Positions 33,290 to 43,719 of a stretch of DNA of 64,000 nt are shown here, in pieces (the stretch's first letter is position 1; the number at the start of each line of letters is the position of its first letter). A program made the position numbers and the translations under genes. Origin of the DNA: Petaurus breviceps papuanus. Its lineage: Eukaryota; Chordata; Mammalia; Diprotodontia; Petauridae. The stretch lies in the NCBI GenBank assembly GCA_028583685.1, contig JAMXIF010001195.1:16923201-16987200 (forward strand), given 5' to 3'. Under the pieces are notes generated by a model that was given only the letters and a program-made list of their open reading frames with translations, made no database searches and was not told the DNA's origin.

Positions 33290-33965
33290 TCGTTAATATT
33301 TTTAATTGATAATCAAAATGACTGTAATGTCCATACTCTGACTCAGAGATTCCATTGTTAGACACAAGCCCTAAGGAGGCCAGTGATAAAAGAAAGGCCC
33401 CATATACAGCAAAATATTTATAGCAGCACTTTTGAAGTACTAAAGAAAGGTAATACTTGTCGATGGGACATGGCCAAATGAGTGAAAATAATGACATATC
33501 CCTCTGCTATGAGAAATAAGTATGACAATAACATGAAAAGACTTATGTGAACTTATGTAAAGTAAACAAACTCAGAAAAACAAAATATACAGTGACAAAA
33601 ATTAAACCGGAAAGATCAACAACTCAAAATAAATGGCATGAAGTCATACCATGCCTGGATCCAAAGAAACAGTATAAGGCACCTTTTCCCCAAGCCTATC
33701 TATTTCCTTTATCTCCAAAGAAGAGATAAAAGAAGACATCTTTTTCCTCCCCAATTTCTTTGCAAAGAGGGGAGAGGGCTCTATGAATGTGGAACATCTC
33801 ACATAACATGCAATATTTTAGTTAATCTTGCTCAGCTGTTTTTGTCCCTTCTTTTAAAAATATATTTTGTTATAATGGTTAGTCCTCTGTAAGAGGTAAG
33901 GAGGAGAAATTAATTTGGAAAGTAGGTAATATAAGAGTATAAAATATGCATAAAATTTTTTTAAA
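33290..33965 (+). mobile_element. Marsupial L1 3' end with 3' UTR
   Basis: 'ctctgactcagagattccat', 'tgttagacacaagccctaag', 'gaggccagtgataaaagaaa', 'ggccccatatacagcaaaat', 'atttatagcagcacttttga' and 'acttatgtgaacttatgtaa' are the ORF2/3' UTR junction. 'aaatatattttgttataatg' and 'gttagtcctctgtaagagg' are its end. It is a different L1 subfamily from the copy at 30640. Confidence 0.88.
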
Positions 33966-34121
33966 AGAGAACCAATCAAAACGTCAATAATCTTTTGAAA
34001 AGTTCCAATTTCCTATCTTTCCTATTCCCCCCATAGCAGTGCAATTACTACTCAAGAAAAGCAGATTGACGAATTTTAATTCACACAACTCCCTCTAAGT
34101 TCCTAATGTTATATATTTTAA

Positions 34122-34311
34122 GGAAGACAATAATTTCTTTTTTTTTTTTAAGCAATTGGGGTTAAGTGACTTGCTCAAGGTTACACGGCCAGGTGTTTCT
34201 GGGTGGGTGCTAAGTGTCTGAGCCCGGGATTCGATCTCCAGGTCTTCTCAACACTGGAGCCAGTGCTCTTACTTGCTGTGCTACCTGGCCGCCCCGGAAG
34301 ACAATAATTTC
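34122..34311 (-). mobile_element. Young SINE (type B1) with perfect 16-bp target-site duplication
   Basis: 'ggaagacaataatttc' lies at 34122-34137 and 34296-34311. The minus-strand body begins 'ggggcggccaggtagcacag', carries 'gatcgaatcccgggctcaga' (a tRNA B-box-like GATCGAATCCC) and 'acttagcacccacccagaaa', and ends 'caagtcacttaaccccaatt' 'gctta' plus an A tail. Type B differs from type A in the head ('ccaggtagcac'), the centre and the missing 'gccct' end. Across 147 bp it differs from the 5' half of the dimer at 37.5 kb at only 3 positions. Confidence 0.93.
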
Positions 34312-34369
34312 AATAATTTTTATACATTATCTACAATGGTACTGGGAAAAGTGGTGTAGTCATATTTTA

Positions 34370-34422
34370 AAATTCATGTATATTACATATATATACATAT
34401 ATACATGTATATGTGTGTATTC
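34370..34422. repeat. TA/TATG low-complexity repeat
   Basis: Alternating purine-pyrimidine tract 'tatatatacatatatacatg'. Confidence 0.85.
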
Positions 34423-34602
34423 ATCCCTATGACACTGGAGTAGGGCTAAGTATTAAATCTGTATTAAGTGTTAAATATTTCACTGATAAAAGAAACCAAT
34501 GTAGGTTGTCACCTTCTTTGCTACACATACATAGTTTTTTTTTTCCCCTTCCCTCCTCTCCACCCCAGAGACAACTACCATTAGACACAAATGTATATAT
34601 GA

Positions 34603-34632
34603 GAATATATATATATATATATATATATATAA
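34603..34632. repeat. (TA)n microsatellite
   Basis: Uninterrupted TA repeat. It can fold on itself, and frames predicted across it are artefacts. Confidence 0.9.
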
Positions 34633-34689
34633 TTCTCTATACATACTTCTATATATCAATTCTTTCTCTGGATGCACATAATTTTAGAG

Positions 34690-34790
34690 AGGTTCTAAAG
34701 CAGTGAGATCACATCACTAGTAAATGTCACTAGTTGGACATGAACCCAGGTTGTCCTGGCTCCAAAGCTGGCTCTCAGTGACAAGCAACC
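34690..34790 (-). mobile_element. MIR-type fragment, antisense
   Basis: 'ggacatgaacccaggttgtc' and 'ctggctccaaagctggctct' resemble the reverse of a MIR head. Weak. Confidence 0.45.
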
Positions 34791-34799
34791 CTCTCTGTA

Positions 34800-35645
34800 C
34801 ATAACATACAACATTTCAATCTTCCCAGTTATAAGAGTAGGGCTGGCATCTTGAAAAAACATGAAAGGCATACACAACACATAAATCATTTAAAATAATT
34901 CAATTTTTTTTATAAAGCCTCTTAGGAGTGTAGTGAATTCATAAAAATTGCTTTCCCTTTTAAATTATTTACCACATACCTGGATGGCCATTTCAGCAAT
35001 TCTTCACTTGTTTACTTTCTATTCAGTCTGATTTCCTATTATGAATCATTTCCACATTTCATATGTTCAATCACATATGCCCATAATGTATCCTTAATAA
35101 AGCCCATCTAATTAAATACGGCTGCAGGATTTGCTCATAGACAAGAAAAACTCCAAACTTAGTTAAAATGTGTTAGACAGTTTAAACCTCATTTTCAAAA
35201 TCAAAGCAACCAGCCACAAACTTATACTTACTTTCAAAGTCAAAATCCAGAGACATTCTAACAGTTCCTGACCACTCCTTGCCAGAGAAGGTACTGGGAG
35301 AGAGCTCTTGAGTTTACTTTGACAGATCAGTGCGCTTGCTACTAGAAAGTAGCCAGATGAAGATAAAAATGAATGAGGCAGCTTTTCAACTTCACTCAAA
35401 GCCAGTAGAGAAGTACCATGTGCTTAACAGACAGATTCTAACTATAGAACAGGTAACCACAGAAAAGAAATAGCAACTGATGGGTACATGTGCAACAAGA
35501 GAGGAACCAGACAGAGAATAAATCTTAAATTTAAAAAAAAAGTCTTATTTTCTTATGAGAATTCCCGCCACATAATGTGGAGGGAAATAGGTGTCAGAAT
35601 AATGCTTTAAGTGTAAAAATAAGAAAGGTATAATATAAAAAACAC
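34800..35645. other. Unassigned sequence
   Basis: No gene or repeat recognised. Confidence 0.4.
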
Positions 35646-35654
35646 ACAACGGGG

Positions 35655-35815
35655 TTTGAACCAATAGACATGGCTCTGGGCAACTTATGTAACTTTGGGC
35701 AAATCACTTTTATGTCTCTAGGTCTCAGTTTCCTTGTTTGTAAAGTGAGCAGGCTGGCCAATCTGACCTCTGCTATCTCCTCTGCCTCTAAATCCTATGA
35801 CACTATGGCTGGACA
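35655..35815 (+). mobile_element. MIR3-type SINE
   Basis: 'taactttgggcaaatcactt', 'taggtctcagtttccttgtt', 'gtgagcaggctggccaatct' and 'aaatcctatgacactatggc' match MIR3 from mid-element to end. Confidence 0.75.
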
Positions 35816-35937
35816 GCAGTAACAAATCATGGTTATTACATGTTATTACATTACATGTTAATACATGAGACTTTTCATGACAAGAGATTAAAAAGGAGGT
35901 ACCTAATTGGACATAAGTTATCTTTACCTTTAATTAA

Positions 35938-36088
35938 TGTGGACAGTGCAATGCAACAGATAGAAAGCTGTATTTCTAGTTAAGCAGACCCGAGTTTAAA
36001 ACCTGCCTTTGGCGCTTACCATCTGTATGATAAAGATAAATCATTTAACCTTTGTAAGCCCCTAATAATCCTTGTGGCTTTATTAGAG
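35938..36088 (+). mobile_element. MIR-type SINE
   Basis: 'gcaatgcaacagatagaaag', 'agcagacccgagtttaaaac', 'ctgcctttggcgcttaccat' and 'aaatcatttaacctttgtaa' are sense MIR blocks. Confidence 0.65.
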
Positions 36089-36092
36089 TTGC

Positions 36093-36355
36093 TGAAGCAG
36101 CTATGGGCATTGAGGTGGTGGAAAGGCTAGATAATTGGGTCTAGATTCAAAACCGTAGTTCAAATACAGCATTAGAGAAGCTCTATGACCTCGGGTAAGT
36201 CACTTAACCTTGGTTTGCCCCAGTTTCCCTAAATGTAAAATGGGGATGATAATAGCACCTACTTCCTAGGGTTACTGTGTGTCTCAAATGAGTTAATACT
36301 TGTAAAGCACTTGGCACAGTATCTGGCACAAAGAAGGTGCAGAATAAATGCTTCC
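36093..36355 (+). mobile_element. CORE-SINE (MAR1/MIR), near complete
   Basis: 'gggcattgaggtggtggaaa', 'gacctcgggtaagtcactta', 'tttgccccagtttccctaaa', 'tgataatagcacctacttcc', 'tactgtgtgtctcaaatgag', 'tgtaaagcacttggcacagt', then 'gcagaataaatgcttccc' give the complete CORE-SINE order. Confidence 0.85.
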
Positions 36356-36604
36356 CTTTTTGGGAACTTGGAACAAGGTATATAACCTATCATAGAAATA
36401 CATAGTTTATATATATGCATTAAATAGTGTATAAATAATAAATAAATGTATGAATAGTGTATGAAATACTGTAGGCAGATCAATTTGCAAACTTTAAAGC
36501 CCCCTATACTATGAGCTACAGAGGATTTATTGATGGCCACGTTAAAATCAAGTCAACCTAGAGATTATCTGTCCTCTTCAGTGACAAAGCCATCAAATGA
36601 CTCT

Positions 36605-36848
36605 GGCAAATCAATCAATCAAAATGTCTTAAGCACCTACAGTGTATCAAAGACAGTTAAGAACTGAGGATGCAAAAAGAGGTAAAAGACAATCTCAACC
36701 TTCAAGGAGCTTACAATCTAAAAGGGAAGACACTTTGCAAACAAATATGCACAAAGCAAGCTATGGACAGGATAAACAGAAACAAATGAACAGAGTGAAA
36801 CCACCAGACTTCAAAGGGGTTAGGAAAGACATCCTAGTCCATACTGAT
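36605..36848 (-). mobile_element. L2 3' end, antisense
   Basis: 'gtcttaagcacctacagtgt', 'gacaatctcaaccttcaagg', 'agcttacaatctaaaaggga', 'caagctatggacaggataaa' and 'aaaggggttaggaaagacat' are reverse L2. Confidence 0.85.
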
Positions 36849-36849
36849 C

Positions 36850-37372
36850 TTTCCCTTTTTTGAAATCCAATGCACTTGAAATGCTAAAATTGTCTAATCT
36901 AGCATGTCCACAACACAGGCAAGTCACAACCTCTCTATCTGAGATTTCTCAATGTAAATTAAGTCTGTGTTACTCAATGTAAATTAAGTCTTTGATCCAG
37001 GGATCCAAGTTGATCTAAGGATCCTAATTTAACCTATGAATCTAGACTAATATCTATGATATTAAGATCTCACTTTCTTAACAAAAGTTATAAAAAAAAA
37101 AGTTCTTATTTGCCTACAATCTAAAACAATTTAGATAACCAAAATCAGTCATCAAGATTAAGCTCCTTCTATTTATGGACACTTCGCCCTTATTTTGATT
37201 TTAGTCACACACCAAAAAAAGGCATGTCTACTACCAGGCTACTCCCACACTCACATTGACATTTCTTTAGATGGACCAGGTTCTGTTGCAAGGTCACAGA
37301 GAAAAACAGGATATGAGATCCCCAAGAGTACATCAAGTTGTCTTACCCCTGCAAACTGTTGGTGGGAATGAA
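36850..37372. other. Unassigned sequence
   Basis: No gene. A 20-bp word, 'actcaatgtaaattaagtct', is repeated in part ('ctcaatgtaaattaagtct' twice, about 36948-36966 and 36973-36991), a short local duplication. Confidence 0.45.
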
Positions 37373-37669
37373 AGTAAAGGGACTTTTTTTTTTTTTAAGC
37401 AATCGGGGTTAAGTAACTTGCTCAAGGTTACAAGGCCAGTTATTTCTGGGTGTGGTGCTGAGTGTGGAGCCGGTGTTCTTACTCGCTGAGCCACCTGGCC
37501 GCCCCTAAGCAATTGGGGTTAAGTAACTTGCTCAAGGTTACACGGCCAGGTGTTTCTGGGTGGGTGCTAAGTGTCTGAGCCCGGGATTCGATCTCCAGGT
37601 CTTCTCAACACTGGAGCCGGTGCTCTTACTCGCTGTGCTACCTGGCCGCCCCTAGTAAAGGGACTTTTT
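37373..37669 (-). mobile_element. Head-to-tail SINE dimer (type B1 + B2) within a single target-site duplication
   Basis: 'agtaaagggacttttt' at 37373-37388 and 37654-37669 is a perfect 16-bp duplication around two SINE bodies. On the minus strand the 5' monomer (37652 to 37506, 147 bp) is type B1. It is joined directly to the 3' monomer (37505 to 37396, 110 bp), which is type B2 by its 'aatcgggg', 'ccagttatttctgggtgtgg' and 'gagccacctgg' variants. The 3' monomer also lacks about 37 bases in its middle. There is no A-tail between the monomers. Only the 3' monomer carries the A-tail (T run at 37384-37396), so the pair was inserted as one RNA copy. Confidence 0.92.
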
Positions 37670-37674
37670 AAAAT

Positions 37675-38100
37675 TGTAACTATTCTTTAGCAGAGCAATC
37701 CTAATTCCCATAAAAAGAGAAAAAAATAGTTTGCTTTATCAGATATTAGTTAATAGACAGAATATTACAATAATAACTGTTATTCTTCCTTTCTGTTGCC
37801 AGTATTTGTGAACTTTTTAGAGTTCGTCTATTTTATTCTCATTTCTATGTGTGTGAAAAATGCATGCCTCTAGAGGGTTTGGGTGAAAAATGGATTTAGT
37901 CAAATGACCAAAATATATTTTCAATATTTTCATTCACCTTTTATTTCCACAACACCTTAATTTCTGAATATATACCTCTCAATCCAAATATAATATACTT
38001 TCACTAATTGAGATTAACATGGATAATGTAGATTAAAAAAAACTAAAAAGATGTTAAAGTCTATAAAAAAGTAAAGGTGTGATAAGTGAAACATATTAAA
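37675..38100. other. Unassigned AT-rich sequence
   Basis: No gene or repeat recognised. Confidence 0.4.
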
Positions 38101-38109
38101 TGGAAGGGA

Positions 38110-38212
38110 GGACAAATCAGGAGCATTTACTGAGCACCTACTATGTGCAGGCCCTATACTAAAAGCTGGGGATACAAAGAAAGGGGGGGAAACAGACCCT
38201 GTTCTCTCAACA
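38110..38212 (-). mobile_element. L2 3' end, antisense
   Basis: 'gcatttactgagcacctact', 'atgtgcaggccctatactaa' and 'aagctggggatacaaagaaa' are the classic reverse L2 terminus. Confidence 0.85.
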
Positions 38213-38289
38213 ATAGATTTTTAATAGTAATGAGATATTGGATTTTGTTATCTTCTATCTCCTAGGGGGGCAGATATGGTATTGAAAGG

Positions 38290-38482
38290 ACAGATAAAAC
38301 TCATTAGTATCAGAGCCACCTAGTCCAAACTCCCCCCCCCCCTCCATTTTACAGATGGGAAAACTGAGGCCTAGAAAGGTCAAGGGATTTGCCCAAATTA
38401 AATGTAAAGTGAGTTAGTGGTAAAATTAGAATTCGGACCTAGGTCCCAAGACTCCCAGTCAGTTCACATTCAATTATACCAC
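38290..38482 (-). mobile_element. MIR3-type SINE, antisense
   Basis: 'tccattttacagatgggaaa', 'actgaggcctagaaaggtca' and 'gaattcggacctaggtccca' match reverse MIR3. A C10 run (about 38334-38343) lies inside. Confidence 0.8.
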
Positions 38483-38489
38483 AATATTT

Positions 38490-40020
38490 ACTATTGCTTT
38501 TGAATTCTAAACTGCTAAAAGTGAAAGTTTCTAAATCTGGGAGTTGACACTTGGAGAGTATTTACAGATGGCCCATAAAAGCAAAGAGGTAAGAAGAACA
38601 GGTGCCTATTATACAGGCCCTTTTCCCTTAAAAGATAAGAACTGTCAGCACCTGTTCTTTAAAGGTGCTAGAATCAAATCGAGGATGCTGAAGATTTTTA
38701 ATCCTCTGAATTATCTAGGCCCTTTGTTTATTTCTGATCTGGCCAGCTGCCAGCCTTTTGGTCATTTCCCTCCTCATTAGCATCTTCACCGAAGGGTAAG
38801 CAAATGATTAAAGTGGGTGTAGAAAACCTAATCAACCAATTAAGTTACTTGCTAGATGGCCTGATCAAAGATTTGGTAAAGGAGAAATGAGGAAATACTG
38901 GGATCTAAAATGTCTTTTCTTTTTTAATTATCAGAAGATTTCAATTATATGAGCTGTCCTTCATGCTCCATTTCCATAGATAATGCAGGGACGAGTAACA
39001 AAGTCAGTGGAGAACAAATTGCAAAGTAATACTAAGGGGATTGTTCTTAAAGCAATTCAGAAGAGGTGACCATAATCAAGAAACTGAGAGAAAGAAACTC
39101 AAGCTGAAAGGAAAAGGAAAAGGAAACAAAAGCACACATAACTTATTGTCTCAGCTCCTCATTGGAAAAAACAAACCCTTTTTAAGCTAAAAGCATCTAA
39201 ATAGGATTACACAATTCATGAGTCCAAAAAGGAAGCAGAAAGTAAATCTTTCAAACCCCATTCTCCACCCTCCACACCTCCCCCACATACTTCCTACTTT
39301 CAAGTGCTATTTTAATTAATCCAAGTAACATTCAAAAATGATGGAGACTGAGAGAATATTTGGAAAGTGAGAGAACAAAGAGTCGCTGTACTGTGAAGTT
39401 GCAGAAAGCCATTACCACCTTGAAAACATCTGCAGGACCAGATGAAAAGACTAGAGTTGATCATTCATCACTACACATCCTTCCAGGAGAGGAAGCCCCA
39501 GAATTTACTTATCTGAAAATCTGCAGTTTAATTTCACCCTGTCGGATCAAAGGCAAAGTCAGTTAACTTGGCCAAGTCATTTATCTGGACAGCTTACAAA
39601 CAAAGCTGGTCCAGAGACAAATGAACTCATTAACTTATAATGTTCAAAGGCAAGAAGAAAATGGGGGGCGGGGAGAGGAATACCCACCAAAAAACATAGC
39701 CAAACATTAGGGTTTGAATACAGTCAACTGTGATTACTGTCTTCTTTTCATCCGCAGCATCCAATCTTATTCCCATAGCCTACTGATTCTTTATAGAATG
39801 TTGACTCAAAAAGAACCTGGAGGGTCATGGAATCCAAACTCTCAAGTCTCTACAAATTTCATGACAGACGAGTCAACCACTGTGTATGATCACTTCCAGT
39901 GAGAAGGAATTTATTACCCCACAGACTTTAATAACGTTTGTATTCTATAGCATCGTAACATAATATATAATATCACTAAGGTTAAAGATTTTGATATCTT
40001 AAAAATTATTCAACATGGAA
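38490..40020. other. Unassigned, repeat-poor sequence
   Basis: No gene or recognised repeat in about 1.5 kb. Frames of 60-78 codons (38544-38780, 39360-39566, 39714-39902) show no domain. This is one of the longer repeat-free stretches. Confidence 0.4.
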
Positions 40021-40024
40021 GTTA

Positions 40025-40105
40025 CCATTGCATAGCATTTTTAAGATTTATAAGGTGTAATTTCATTTGATCTTCACAGCAACCCTCTGAAATAGATGCT
40101 ACAGG
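40025..40105 (-). mobile_element. MIR-type fragment, antisense
   Basis: 'atagcatttttaagatttat' and 'tttgatcttcacagcaaccc' are the reverse MIR 3' end. Confidence 0.6.
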
Positions 40106-40200
40106 TAATCGGGCACCCAGAATTGGACACAGTCCTCCAGATGGCTAGCGAAAAGTACAAAAGGATCATTGTCTCCCTTTATCTAGACACCATGCTTCTA
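40106..40200 (-). mobile_element. L3/CR1 LINE fragment, antisense
   Basis: 'cacccagaattggacacagt' followed by 'cctccagatggctagcg' matches the reverse of a CR1/L3 block ('...tactccagatgtggtctaac...' type). It is probably the upstream continuation of the element at 40640. Confidence 0.6.
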
Positions 40201-40394
40201 TGAATGCAGCAAAATAATGCATTAGGGTTTGGGGTTTGTTTTGTTTTGTCTTTTGCAACTACATTACAGTGTTGACTCATAATAAACTTGAAGTCAATTA
40301 AAATCCTTGAGTCTTTTTTGTGTAATTTAAATTCACACAGTTTTCATGCAGTTAAGGCCCTTTTGTAATTTAATTATTTTTTTCTTTTTAACCT

Positions 40395-40522
40395 AAGTGG
40401 AAAGAGACATCATTTCATAATGGATTTGGGGTCTGGAGGACTAAGGTTCAGATCCCAATTCTGACACTTACTGAGAGACAATGAAAAAGTAATTTAATCT
40501 CCCTTAACCTCAGACAACTCCT
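40395..40522 (+). mobile_element. MIR-type SINE
   Basis: 'aagtggaaagagacatcatt', 'ggaggactaaggttcagatc' and 'ccaattctgacacttactga' are sense MIR. Confidence 0.65.
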
Positions 40523-40534
40523 TAATATCTATCC

Positions 40535-40645
40535 ATCTATGAACGAGCATTTATTAAGCATCAACTCTCTATCTACTATATTTTGACAGGCTGTTATTTG
40601 TATTGATGAAAGAAGTTTCCAAGGAACAAAATCCCTGTTCCTTGA
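40535..40645 (-). mobile_element. L2 3' end, antisense
   Basis: 'gaacgagcatttattaagca' then 'tgatgaaagaagtttccaag' and 'gaacaaaatccctgttcctt' is a diverged reverse L2 end. Confidence 0.55.
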
Positions 40646-41750
40646 TGTAATCTGAGTAGATTTTACACTTATTCCTATTAAATTTCATCTTGTTGGCTTT
40701 AGCCCTTCCAATCTAGTTTGTTTTGGTCTTTTTAAATCTTATTCTGTTATCAATGGGTTAGTCCTTTTATCTTCTACACCTTCATTCAAGTTATTAATAA
40801 AAACAGTAAATAGGACAGGAACAAGCACAGAGCTCTATAGCAAGCCACTAGACTTACCTCTATGTTGACAATAATTCATTAATCAACACTTTTTGACTAA
40901 AATAGTTCAACTGTTAATGCCTCCACCTAACCATGCATGTATCCAGTCCATATTTCTACATCCTAATTATGAAAGATTCTATCAACATCACCTTTATCTA
41001 TGGAATTCCCTGATATAATATTTTAAGTAAACCTATCAAAAAAGGAAATATTAGTTTGACATTACTTATTGGTGGTGAATCCTGGTAATTACTACTTCCT
41101 TTTCTAAGTATTGACAAATCATGTTTAACAATCCATTTTGGAATTCTACCACAAACTAGAAGTAAGCTCAGCAGTGTACACAGATTCCAAAATCTACATT
41201 CTTCTAGTTTTCAAAAATCTGGATAATATTCACCCACCTTCTATCTGCTGTCACCTCCTCAGTTCTCTATGGTTCTTTAAAGAATACTAAGTAGCACCAG
41301 CCCTGGAGTCAGGAGGACCTGAGTTCAAATCCTGCCTCAGATACTTAATACAAAAACTAGCCATGTGACCTTGGGCAAGTCACTTAATCCTAATTGCCCT
41401 CCGAAAAGCAAAAAAAAAAAAAAAAGAATACTAAGTGGGTTTTTTTATCAGAAAAATACTTGCCTATTTTCAACCTGCTGTTACCTCTTCAGTTTTCCAT
41501 GATCATTTACAGAGTATAAATTTACAAAATCCCAAGTTTCCAAAGTCACAACAGCAAATTTTTTCAATACCTTTAAGTGTAATTCATCTGGTCTTAGGGA
41601 TCTAAAGTCAGTTGAGCTGCTTAAAGGTTATCCTTTGAAATATCACTGTCTTCTCTAATATCCTGCAATGTGACCAGGTTCCCTCCTCCTTTAAAAACAC
41701 CCCTTCCTTGACCCTACCATCCCCTTAAGTTTTAATCTTATGATTCCTCT
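40640..41750 (-). mobile_element. L3/CR1 LINE, antisense 3' ORF2, split by a SINE
   Basis: 'aaatttcatcttgttggctt', 'tattaataaaaacagtaaat', 'aggacaggaacaagcacaga', 'gtggtgaatcctggtaatta', 'ctacttccttttctaagtat' and 'aacaatccattttggaattc' follow the reverse order of the CR1/L3 reverse transcriptase C-terminal region. A 5'-truncated SINE interrupts it at 41293-41422. Old and decayed. Confidence 0.8.
41279..41436 (+). mobile_element. 5'-truncated SINE (type A2) in L3, with perfect 14-bp duplication
   Basis: 'aaagaatactaagt' at 41279-41292 and 41423-41436 brackets a body that starts in mid-head at 'agcaccagccctggagtcag'. The missing 5' end (about 25 bases) is typical of aborted reverse transcription. 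The 'acttaatacaaaaactagcc' block puts it in subfamily A2. Confidence 0.93.
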
Positions 41751-41754
41751 CTTT

Positions 41755-43535
41755 TAATACTGAACTCTTAGCAGAAGTAGTCTATATTTTCTGTGTAGGC
41801 TCAGCACCTTGCAGTCTAGTTTCATCCCTTTCCCTCAACTGTATTGAAAATACTCTCAAAGGTCACCAGTGATTTCTTGATTGTTAGATATGATCCTTTG
41901 TTTTTTTAATTCTGATTTTCCATGACATTTCTTGCAGCATGTTATACCCTCTTTCTTCCAGACAATCTCTCCTCCCTTGGGCTTCAATAATACTACTGTC
42001 TGGGGCTGACTAAATGGCACAGTGGATAGAGCACTGGCCCTGGAGTCAGGAAGACCTGAGTTCAAATCCATCCTCAGACACTTAACACTTACTAGCCATG
42101 TGACCTTGGGCAAGTCACTTAACTTCAATTGCCCTGCCTTCCCCTCTCCAAAAAAGCAAATGATAATAATAATAATACTGTCTCCTGGTTCTCTTCCTGT
42201 CTGACCTCTCTTTCCTGATCCCTTTCACTTATTTGTCTTCCTTCTCTCACCCTCTACACTTTCCTCTCTTGGGGATCTCAACCTCTTCCAAGGGTTCAGT
42301 TAGCAGCTCAATGGAGGTATTTCAAACTTACCACCCCAATCTCTACCTACCAAGCTAGAGTACTACATCTCTGCTACCTGCTGCTTATCTCAACGAACCT
42401 TGCCAACACCTCAAACTAAACATTTTGGAAACAACTCGGCATATTCAACCCCTGCCCCCTCCTTTCTTAATTCATCTATTTTGGCTCATGTCACCACCAC
42501 CATCTCAGACACCAGAGTGTGAAAGCTCATTCACCTTTGACCCATCCCTCTCTCCCACACCTGCCCCATACATTCCCTCCCAAACTGCCAACATCTAATT
42601 AGTTTCCCAGTCCTGTCCTATCTACTTTCACCACATCTCTCACATTAATGTGACTGATAAGCCAGGTTTCCAGTACATCATAAATTCTAGCCGGTTCCTA
42701 GTAATTTAATCAAGTCATGCCTGCTCTTACAGTGTATCTTCTATGTTCATCCAGACTCTTAGTGCATGAAATTAAATTGAGAAGCCCCTGCAATTTCTCT
42801 TGAGTCTATCTTGTTTGTTCCCCTCATGCTTTCACCACCCCAGTGCAGGCTCTCATTCCTTTCCACATGAACTTCTCCAACAGCCTCCTAACCTGCTTCC
42901 TTGCCTCTAGGTTCCCCCTCAACTTCCATCCAATCCATCCTTCACACACCTCCCCAAAATGATCTTTTTTAGGGGACAGGTTAGATCATAATTCTCCCCT
43001 GTTCAAAAACTTTAAGAGTTTCCCATTACTTCTAGGACAAAATACAAACTCTTCTATATAGCATTTAAAGGCCTCAACAATTTAATTCCAACCTTCTTTT
43101 CCAACCTTCTTTCACATTATTCCCCTTTCTTAACTAAACCAAACTACTATGTATTCATTACACTTAAACAACATCCTTCTGTGGCCCCCTATATTTGTAT
43201 ATACACAAAATATACCCCTTCCTTATCTCCACCTCTTAAAACCCTTTTATTCTTTACAGGTTCATCTCAGTTCCCAACTGTCCCAGGAAGTCTTCCAGGA
43301 TTCCTCCCAGTTGAAAGTGTTCTCTCTGCAAATTTCCCTAAAGTATTTCACCTGAATCTCTCAACTACTTCTATTAAACCCTAACTTGTCTAATATTGAT
43401 CTGTGTAATGTCTTATTCTCTGCCCAGAAGCTTGATGGTTGAGACTGTAGAGTTCTTCTGTTTCAACAAGAATTATGTCTTGAACACAGTGTTTAATAAA
43501 TTCTTTGTTGAATTGAGTGACTATTTTTCAGTCTT
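41755..43535 (+). mobile_element. L2 LINE, long 3' portion, split by a SINE
   Basis: Continuous sense L2 from ORF2 ('aactcttagcagaagtagtc', 'aaggtcaccagtgatttctt', 'tctcctggttctcttcctgt', 'aacagcctcctaacctgctt', 'ggttagatcataattctccc', 'acaaaatacaaactcttcta') to the 3' end ('gtgtttaataaattctttgt' 'tgaattgag'). A type A1 SINE interrupts it at about 42002-42165. The ORF2 frame is destroyed. Confidence 0.85.
41986..42183 (+). mobile_element. Marsupial SINE (type A1) in L2
   Basis: The body starts 'ggggctgactaaatggcaca' and carries 'gcactggccctggagtcagg', 'cacttactagccatgtgacc' and 'ccctgccttcccctctcc'. The flanks 'aataatactactgtct' (41986-42001) and 'aataatactgtct' (42171-42183) are an imperfect duplication in an AAT-rich target. 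Confidence 0.9.
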
Positions 43536-43579
43536 TATCTTTTTTGATTGACAGTACCATGGCAGATTCTCATTGACTT

Positions 43580-43712
43580 ATGAGTGTAGGTTACTTTATG
43601 AGACCTTAGCCAAGTCACTTAATCTCTGTGGAAATCAATTTCGTCATCCACAAAATGAGTGCATTAGATTGTAAAATCCCTAAGGCTCCTTCTAGCTACA
43701 GGTATCTCTAGT
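43580..43712 (+). mobile_element. MIR3-type SINE, partial
   Basis: 'gagaccttagccaagtcact', 'taatctctgtggaaatcaat' and 'aaggctccttctagctacag' fit the MIR3 3' half. Confidence 0.65.
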
Positions 43713-43719
43713 TTTATCA

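Noticed and set aside
34603-34632. Possible hairpin regulatory site
   Set aside because: A plain TA microsatellite is self-complementary by composition. No further evidence of function.
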